Below, piece by piece: positions 6,708-10,790 of a stretch of DNA of 10,790 bases; the first letter of the stretch is position 1; every line of letters starts with the position of its first letter. The stretch comes from an uncultured Selenomonadaceae bacterium (lineage in GTDB: Bacteria; Bacillota; Negativicutes; Selenomonadales; Selenomonadaceae): the NCBI GenBank assembly GCA_905236325.1, contig CAJOPJ010000087.1, forward strand, positions 1 to 10,790, written 5' to 3'. A program made the position numbers and the translations under genes. Under the pieces are notes generated by a model that made no database searches, had not been told where the DNA came from, and saw only the letters and a program-made list of their open reading frames with translations.

Positions 6708-6723
6708 TACATTGCATAATGTA
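6708..6723. promoter_or_regulatory. Interrupted palindrome between divergent promoters, operator candidate
   Basis: TACATT (6708-6713) and AATGTA (6718-6723) form a perfect inverted repeat around GCAT. It begins four bases from the -35 box of the leftward promoter and overlaps the proposed -35 of mtlD, a natural place for a regulator of one or both units. The binding protein cannot be named. Confidence 0.45.
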
Positions 6724-6740
6724 AAAAATTTTTATAAAAT
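6712..6740 (+). promoter_or_regulatory. Probable mtlD promoter
   Basis: TTGCAT (6712-6717), a 17-base spacer and TAAAAT (6735-6740; an overlapping TATAAA is at 6733) give a weak -35 and fair -10. A weak -35 overlapped by a palindrome would suit an activated or repressed sugar-alcohol gene. AAGGAG at 6757-6762 precedes the ATG at 6771 at good spacing. Confidence 0.45.
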
Positions 6741-6770
6741 CAGAAAAAATTTTTTCAAGGAGATTTATTT

Positions 6771-7916
6771 ATGAAGAAAGCTGTACATTTTGGCGCAGGA
6801 AATATCGGGCGCGGATTTATCGGTCTGCTTTTAAACAAGGCAGGTTATCAAGTTACTTTTGTTGATGTTGCAGAAAATCTTGTTGACAATATTAACAAAC
6901 TCGGCAAGTACAATATAAAAATTTTTGGCAAGCCGGAAAAAATTTTAGTTGAAAATGTCAACGCAATTAACAGCGCAAAAAATCCTGAACAACTGCTTGA
7001 GGCGCTGATTGAAGCTGATATTATAACAACAGCTATCGGAGCAAAAATTTTGCCGACAATCGCGCCGATAATTGCTAAGGCTTTAATTGCGCGTCTTAAA
7101 AAAAATAAATCGCCTGTTAATATAATCGCGTGCGAAAATTTGATTGGCAATACTGAAATTTTGAAAAAAGCTGTTTATGAAAATTTACCTGCAGAAATTC
7201 AACCTGAGATTGAAAAATTTGCAGGCTTTCCAAATACTGCCGTCGATAGAATTGTTCCTGCTCAGAAAAATGAGGAGCCGCTTTTAATCAAGGTTGAGGA
7301 ATTTTCTGAATGGGATATTGATTCAAAATCTTGGATTGGCGAAATTCCACAAATCGAAGGCGTTAGTTTTGTTGAAAATTTAGATGCCTACATTGAGCGC
7401 AAAATTTTTACTGTAAATACCGGTCATGCTTCAGTGGCTTATCTTGGTTATTTGAAAAAATTCAGATACATTGATGACGCAATTCAAGACGCAGAAATTT
7501 TAAATTGCGTGAAAGGCGTTTTTGCCGAAAGTTCTGCTTTTTTAATTGATAAATATAAATTTGCGCCGTCAGTCCAACAAAGTTATGTTGAATCGACTTT
7601 GCGGCGTTTTGAAAATCAATTTTTGCTGGACGAAATTACCAGAGTTGCACGCGGACCTAAGCGTAAACTTTCGCCTTCGGACAGAATTATTTTTCCGGCA
7701 AACCAAGCTATTGCAATTGGTAAGACACCAAAAAATCTTGCAAAAGTTACGGCGGCGGCTTTGGCTTTTAATTTTAAGCACGACGCAGAGGCAGTTGAAA
7801 TTCAAAACTTTATCAGTCGCAACGGCATTGATTCTGCTATTACCCAATTCACCGGCGCAGAAAAAAATTCTGAACTGTTTGCGCTTATCCGTTCTGAAGT
7901 AAAATCTCACTTCTAA
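6771..7916 (+). CDS. mtlD: Mannitol-1-phosphate 5-dehydrogenase
   Basis: The 381-residue protein interconverts mannitol 1-phosphate and fructose 6-phosphate with NAD. The N-terminus M-K-K-A-V-H-F-G-A-G-N-I-G-R-G-F-I-G is the hallmark NAD-binding loop of MtlD. The conserved N-I-I-A-C-E-N-L (117-124) and the catalytic set K211-x4-N216-x2-H219 in K-I-F-T-V-N-T-G-H of the polyol-specific long-chain dehydrogenases are both intact. Length is normal for the family (about 380). The gene stands alone: there is no mannitol PTS gene (mtlA, mtlF) or mtlR next to it, so mannitol 1-phosphate may come from a distant PTS, or the enzyme may work in the direction of mannitol synthesis. It is transcribed away from the ABC ATPase operon and ends before the dnaJ promoter. 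Confidence 0.95.
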   Translation: MKKAVHFGAGNIGRGFIGLLLNKAGYQVTFVDVAENLVDNINKLGKYNIKIFGKPEKILVENVNAINSAKNPEQLLEALIEADIITTAIGAKILPTIAPIIAKALIARLKKNKSPVNIIACENLIGNTEILKKAVYENLPAEIQPEIEKFAGFPNTAVDRIVPAQKNEEPLLIKVEEFSEWDIDSKSWIGEIPQIEGVSFVENLDAYIERKIFTVNTGHASVAYLGYLKKFRYIDDAIQDAEILNCVKGVFAESSAFLIDKYKFAPSVQQSYVESTLRRFENQFLLDEITRVARGPKRKLSPSDRIIFPANQAIAIGKTPKNLAKVTAAALAFNFKHDAEAVEIQNFISRNGIDSAITQFTGAEKNSELFALIRSEVKSHF

Positions 7917-7939
7917 CCTTCTAATATTTTTTAAACTAT

Positions 7940-7968
7940 TTGATTTATTGTAAAAAATTTTCTATAAT
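7940..7968 (+). promoter_or_regulatory. dnaJ promoter, sigma-A type
   Basis: TTGATT (7940-7945), a 17-base spacer and a perfect TATAAT (7963-7968) place the start of transcription near 7975, about 50 bases before the dnaJ ATG. No CIRCE (HrcA) operator sequence is present. Confidence 0.65.
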
Positions 7969-7972
7969 AAGC

Positions 7973-8000
7973 GCGGTTAATGTTTTAGGACATTAGCCGC
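7973..8000 (+). terminator. 11-bp stem-loop at the predicted dnaJ transcript start; mtlD terminator or dnaJ leader/operator
   Basis: GCGGTTAATGT (7973-7983) pairs with ACATTAGCCGC (7990-8000) over 11 bp with one G-T wobble and a six-base loop. It is followed by the T-rich TATTTTACTTTT. It could end transcripts coming from mtlD. It also begins exactly where the dnaJ transcript should start, so it could equally be a 5' stabilising hairpin or a DNA operator. Confidence 0.55.
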
Positions 8001-8024
8001 TATTTTACTTTTGAAGGTGAGAAA

Positions 8025-9212
8025 ATGGCAGATCAACCAAGAGATTTGTATGAAATTTTAGGCGTAAACAAAAACGCCACAGATGACGAACTCAAAAAGG
8101 CGTATAAAAAGCTGGCAAAAAAATATCACCCCGACTTGAATCCAGACGACAAAAAAGGCGCAGAAGAAAAAATGAAGGAAGTAAATGTGGCGTATAATAT
8201 TTTGAAAGATCCACAAAAACGCGCCCAGTACGATCAATTCGGCTATGCGGCATTTCAAGGCGGCGGAGGAGGAAATTCCGGCGGAGCAGGTTTTGGCGGT
8301 TTTGATTTTGGTGATATTTTCAACGGCGGCGGAGGGGCTTTTGATGGCTTTGCTGATATTTTCGGCGAATTTTTTGGCGGCGGAAGTTCACGGCGCAGCC
8401 GAAAACAAAATACAGGTCCTGAACGCGGCGCAGATTTGCGTTACGATTTGAATATTAATTTTGAGGACGCGGCTTTTGGCAAGGAAATGACAATCAAAGT
8501 TCCAAAAATGGAAGAGTGCGAAGAATGTCACGGCACAGGCGCAGCGAAAGGTTCAACGCCGGAAAACTGTCCTGATTGTCACGGCACAGGTATGCGTCAA
8601 ACTGTAACGCGTACGCCTTTTGGAACTATTGCAAATTCCAGACCTTGCGAACGCTGTCACGGCACAGGTAAATTTATAAAAAATCCTTGCAGCCACTGTC
8701 ACGGCGAAGGCAAAGTTCGCGTCGAACGCGATGTTAAGTTAAATATTCCAAAAGGTGTTGATACAGGCAATAGACTTAGAATTGCAAATGGCGGTCAGCC
8801 TGGCGTTCGCGGCGGCGCAAATGGCGATTTGTATGTTTATATTCGCGTCAAACAGCATCCAATTTTTGAACGCGAAGGCGTGAATGTCTATTGCGAAATT
8901 CCTATAACTTTTGTTCAAGCCTCACTCGGCGCAACTGTTCAAGCTCCAACTATCGATGGCAAAATTGAACTTAAAATTCCGGAAGGCACGCAATCCGGCA
9001 CAATTTTAAAAGTCAAAGGCAAAGGTATTCCACAACTTCGCGGCGAAGGTCGCGGTGATGAATTTGTTAAAGTCAAAGTTCTTACGCCACAAAATTTAAC
9101 TAAGCATCAACGCGAACTTTTGCAAGAATTTGAAAATGGCGGCAACGATTCTAAAAATCACCCTGAGAAAAAAACTTTCTTCGATAAAGTCAAGGAGCTT
9201 TTTACAGATTAA
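8025..9212 (+). CDS. dnaJ: Chaperone protein DnaJ (type I Hsp40)
   Basis: A complete 395-residue type I DnaJ that delivers unfolded proteins to DnaK and stimulates its ATPase. The J domain (about 7-72) has the H35-P36-D37 motif. A long Gly/Phe-rich linker (about 73-120) follows, then four zinc-binding C-x-x-C-x-G-x-G repeats at C165/C168, C182/C185, C208/C211 and C222/C225. After these come the two C-terminal substrate-binding domains. ATG at 8025 is preceded by GAAGGTGAG. Usually dnaJ follows hrcA-grpE-dnaK, but here mtlD is upstream and a chromate-transporter pair is downstream, so it has its own promoter. Whether a second dnaJ sits with dnaK elsewhere cannot be seen. The basic/acidic tail ending K-E-L-F-T-D is ordinary for the family. 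Confidence 0.96.
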   Translation: MADQPRDLYEILGVNKNATDDELKKAYKKLAKKYHPDLNPDDKKGAEEKMKEVNVAYNILKDPQKRAQYDQFGYAAFQGGGGGNSGGAGFGGFDFGDIFNGGGGAFDGFADIFGEFFGGGSSRRSRKQNTGPERGADLRYDLNINFEDAAFGKEMTIKVPKMEECEECHGTGAAKGSTPENCPDCHGTGMRQTVTRTPFGTIANSRPCERCHGTGKFIKNPCSHCHGEGKVRVERDVKLNIPKGVDTGNRLRIANGGQPGVRGGANGDLYVYIRVKQHPIFEREGVNVYCEIPITFVQASLGATVQAPTIDGKIELKIPEGTQSGTILKVKGKGIPQLRGEGRGDEFVKVKVLTPQNLTKHQRELLQEFENGGNDSKNHPEKKTFFDKVKELFTD

Positions 9213-9231
9213 CAGGAAAGGAGCGTGAGCC

Positions 9232-9795
9232 GTGACATACTTACTTTTGTTTTTGGAATTTGCAAAAATAAGTTTAGTTTGCGTCGGCGGTGGCTATGCG
9301 TCAATGCCGCTGATTCAAGCCTCTGTAGTGGATTCATACCATTGGCTGACGCTGCCGGAATTTATTGATATTTTTACAATTTCACAAATGACGCCCGGAC
9401 CAATTGGAATTAATGCGGCGACTTTTGCAGGAATGAAAATTGCCGGACTTGCCGGCGCAATTTCGGCAACAATGGGCTTTGTTACGCCGAGTATTTTTTT
9501 GTGCATTGCGCTTGCTAAAATTATTTTTAAATATGGCGAACTTGGCGCAATTCAAGGAATTTTGAACGGCTTGCGTCCGGCAGTTATGGCTTTAATTGCG
9601 GCGGCTTGCATTGGTTTTGTATTGCTGGCTGTTTGGGATGTTGAAGATTTGCCTCAAGATTTTTTTTCAAGCGCAAATCCAATCGGCGCAATAATTCTAA
9701 TTGGCGCGTTAATTGCTGCACGAAAAAAAATCAGCGCAATAAAACTGCTGATTGCTTGCGGTTTTGCAGGTTTGATACTTGGCAATTTATTTTAA
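9232..9795 (+). CDS. Chromate transporter (CHR) family protein, N-type half of a pair
   Basis: The 187-residue integral membrane protein is a single CHR domain. It shows F-A-K-I-S-L-V-C-V-G-G-G-Y-A-S-M-P-L near the N-terminus and the family signature Q-M-T-P-G-P-I-G-I-N-A-A-T-F-A-G (residues about 52-67), followed by hydrophobic segments at about 70-105, 112-135 and 150-187. Short CHR proteins are usually encoded as adjacent pairs that act together, as with the two short Bacillus subtilis proteins. Characterised members export chromate, but most have untested substrates. Start is GTG at 9232, eight bases after AAAGGAG (9217-9223), 19 bases past the dnaJ stop, so co-transcription with dnaJ is likely. 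No chromate-reductase or regulator gene is adjacent. Confidence 0.88.
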   Translation: MTYLLLFLEFAKISLVCVGGGYASMPLIQASVVDSYHWLTLPEFIDIFTISQMTPGPIGINAATFAGMKIAGLAGAISATMGFVTPSIFLCIALAKIIFKYGELGAIQGILNGLRPAVMALIAAACIGFVLLAVWDVEDLPQDFFSSANPIGAIILIGALIAARKKISAIKLLIACGFAGLILGNLF

Positions 9796-9826
9796 AAAAG
9801 TTCAAACTGCTTAAGGAATTGGTAAA

Positions 9827-10390
9827 ATGGACAAGAAAATTGACGCAAAATTTTATTGGACTCTTTTTAAATCAACTTTCATAATCAGTATGTTCACGGT
9901 CGGCGGCGGATATGTAATTATTCCCCTGCTTAAGGCAAAATATGTTGATGAATATCACTGGATAAGCGACGAAGAAACTTTAAATATGGTGGCAATTGCA
10001 CAATCAACGCCTGGAATTATGGCAGTCAACACAGCAATAATGCTTGGTTACAGAATGGCAGGAGTACTCGGCGCAATAACAGGAATGTTTGCAACGATTT
10101 TGCCGCCGCTGATAATTATTTCAATCGTGGCAACTTTTTATGACTTGGTTGCGCAAAATGAACAAGTCAAACTGGTTTTGAAAGGTATGCAATGCGGCGC
10201 AACTGCATTGCTTTTGAATGTGGCGATTGATTTACTGCAAAAACAATTCAGCAAAAAATTGATTCTGCCGATTGTGATAATTTTGGCGACTTTCATTGCA
10301 AATATTTTTTTCAATGTAAATATTATGCTTTTGGTCGCAATTGACGGTTTGATTGGATTGTTTTTTATGCGCGATAAAAAATATTCTTGA
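9827..10390 (+). CDS. Chromate transporter (CHR) family protein, C-type half of a pair
   Basis: The second single-domain CHR protein is also exactly 187 residues. It has M-F-T-V-G-G-G-Y-V-I-I-P-L-L at about 22-35 and A-Q-S-T-P-G-I-M-A-V-N-T-A-I (about 57-70), the counterpart of the signature in the first protein but with I-M-A-V replacing P-I-G-I. A charged N-terminus (M-D-K-K-I-D-A-K) precedes the first helix. Hydrophobic segments follow at about 75-105, 120-140 and 147-181. It begins 31 bases after the first gene, with AAGGA at 9813-9817. The two proteins are clearly divergent paralogues and presumably form one transporter, perhaps with opposite orientations in the membrane as proposed for paired short CHR proteins. 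Substrate remains unproven. Confidence 0.88.
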   Translation: MDKKIDAKFYWTLFKSTFIISMFTVGGGYVIIPLLKAKYVDEYHWISDEETLNMVAIAQSTPGIMAVNTAIMLGYRMAGVLGAITGMFATILPPLIIISIVATFYDLVAQNEQVKLVLKGMQCGATALLLNVAIDLLQKQFSKKLILPIVIILATFIANIFFNVNIMLLVAIDGLIGLFFMRDKKYS

Positions 10391-10399
10391 GGTGCCAAA

Positions 10400-10790
10400 A
10401 TGCCTTCTTACGCTGATGATGTCAGAAATGAACTTGCACACAAATTTGACGACGACTTGGAATGTCAACGCGCTGAACTTGCCGCACTGCTTAGAATTGG
10501 TTCAGTTGTAATTGAAGGACGCAGAGATTTTTCAAGTACAAACGCCGCAATTGCCAGAAAAGTCATTACGCTGATAAAAAAACTTTATCCCGATGCCAAA
10601 ACTGAAATTGCAGCTGTCCGCACGAAAAAACTTCGCAAAACAATGCGCTATTTCGTGCGAATTTTTTTTGTAGGCGCAATTGAAAAATTTCTAAACAACT
10701 TGAGTGACAAAGATTTAACTTCGCGCACAAGATACAAAATTGCAACTTTGCGTGGAGCTTTTTTGGCGCGTGGCAGTGTCAATCGACCGG
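10400..10790 (+). CDS. whiA: WhiA-family regulator, N-terminal part (runs off window)
   Basis: From ATG 10400 an open frame of 130 codons reaches the window end without a stop. It starts M-P-S-Y-A-D-D-V-R-N-E-L-A and contains R-A-E-L-A-A-L-L-R-I-G-S (24-35), F-S-S-T-N-A-A-I-A-R (44-53) and L-R-G-A-F-L-A-R-G-S-V-N-R-P (117-130). This is the order seen in WhiA proteins, which pair an N-terminal domain derived from LAGLIDADG homing endonucleases with a C-terminal helix-turn-helix. Only the first domain is visible. In the usual L-R-G-A-F-L-A-G-G-S segment the first G of the pair is R here. GAGGTG (10389-10394) overlaps the stop of the preceding CHR gene, and ATG follows nine bases after that stop, so it is in the same operon. 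WhiA takes part in cell division and sporulation control in Gram-positive bacteria. It is usually beside rapZ and yvcK, which are not seen upstream here. Confidence 0.9.
   Translation, partial: MPSYADDVRNELAHKFDDDLECQRAELAALLRIGSVVIEGRRDFSSTNAAIARKVITLIKKLYPDAKTEIAAVRTKKLRKTMRYFVRIFFVGAIEKFLNNLSDKDLTSRTRYKIATLRGAFLARGSVNRP

Noticed and set aside
6743..6756. Palindrome GAAAAAATTTTTTC just upstream of the mtlD ribosome binding site
   Set aside because: It is almost pure A then T, is expected by chance in AT-rich spacers, and forms only a weak structure.
6690..7961. AAAAAATTTT tracts in the three promoters around mtlD and dnaJ, including a shared 12-mer GTAAAAAATTTT
   Set aside because: The same A6T4 tract also occurs inside the mtlD coding sequence (near 6945), so it reflects base composition and not a promoter-specific signal.
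7973..8000. CIRCE (HrcA) operator at dnaJ
   Set aside because: The arms do not match the TTAGCACTC/GAGTGCTAA consensus or its nine-base spacing.
8255..8385. GGC/GGA-rich repeats in dnaJ
   Set aside because: They encode the normal Gly/Phe-rich linker of type I DnaJ proteins.
1..10790. CRISPR array, tRNA/rRNA genes, insertion sequences, phage or toxin-antitoxin genes
   Set aside because: I looked for regular repeats, transposase-like or recombinase-like frames and terminal inverted repeats and saw none; nearly all the sequence is explained by the listed genes.

Overview
The window is AT-rich (about 40% G+C by eye) bacterial chromosome, densely packed with housekeeping and cell-surface genes on two divergent arms. 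Complete zinc-finger DnaJ, WhiA, an NADPH-type GltD-like oxidoreductase, QueH, a class 1B-type dihydroorotate dehydrogenase and strong AGGAGG-type ribosome binding sites with some GTG/TTG starts point to an anaerobic Firmicute. The style of the DnaJ and of the surface-glycan genes fits the diderm Negativicutes (Selenomonas relatives) best, but this is an impression from protein features and no search was run.

Left arm (minus strand, 1-6645). An upstream unit reads ABC ATPase, pyrD, queH, with overlapping stop/start codons, from a TTGACA-16-TAAAAT promoter in the divergent region. Just after queH a near-consensus promoter (TTTACA-17-TATAAT), flanked by a perfect 10-bp inverted repeat, starts a second unit. 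That unit holds a GltD-like FAD/NADPH oxidoreductase, a broken flavodoxin-type FMN reductase, an LtaS/OpgB-type phosphoglycerol or phosphoethanolamine transferase of the sulfatase superfamily, and an unrecognised protein that runs off the window in a run of at least ten G residues. The last two genes suggest envelope glycan modification.

Divergent region (6646-6770). It carries back-to-back promoters with a 16-bp interrupted palindrome between them, then mtlD (mannitol-1-phosphate 5-dehydrogenase) on the plus strand.

Right arm (plus strand, 6771-10790). mtlD is followed by a 108-bp gap with a good promoter and an 11-bp stem-loop at the predicted transcription start of dnaJ. Then come dnaJ, a pair of half-size chromate-transporter (CHR family) proteins of identical length, and the start of whiA, all closely spaced and probably co-transcribed. 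Both dnaJ and whiA are away from their usual partners (hrcA-grpE-dnaK; rapZ-yvcK).

I found no CRISPR array, tRNA/rRNA gene, insertion sequence or obvious new defence system. The points most worth a second look are the poly-G end, the promoter-flanking inverted repeat, the stem-loop at the dnaJ start, the deletion-type pseudogene and the unusual operon partnerships. No stretch longer than about 125 bases lacks a gene.
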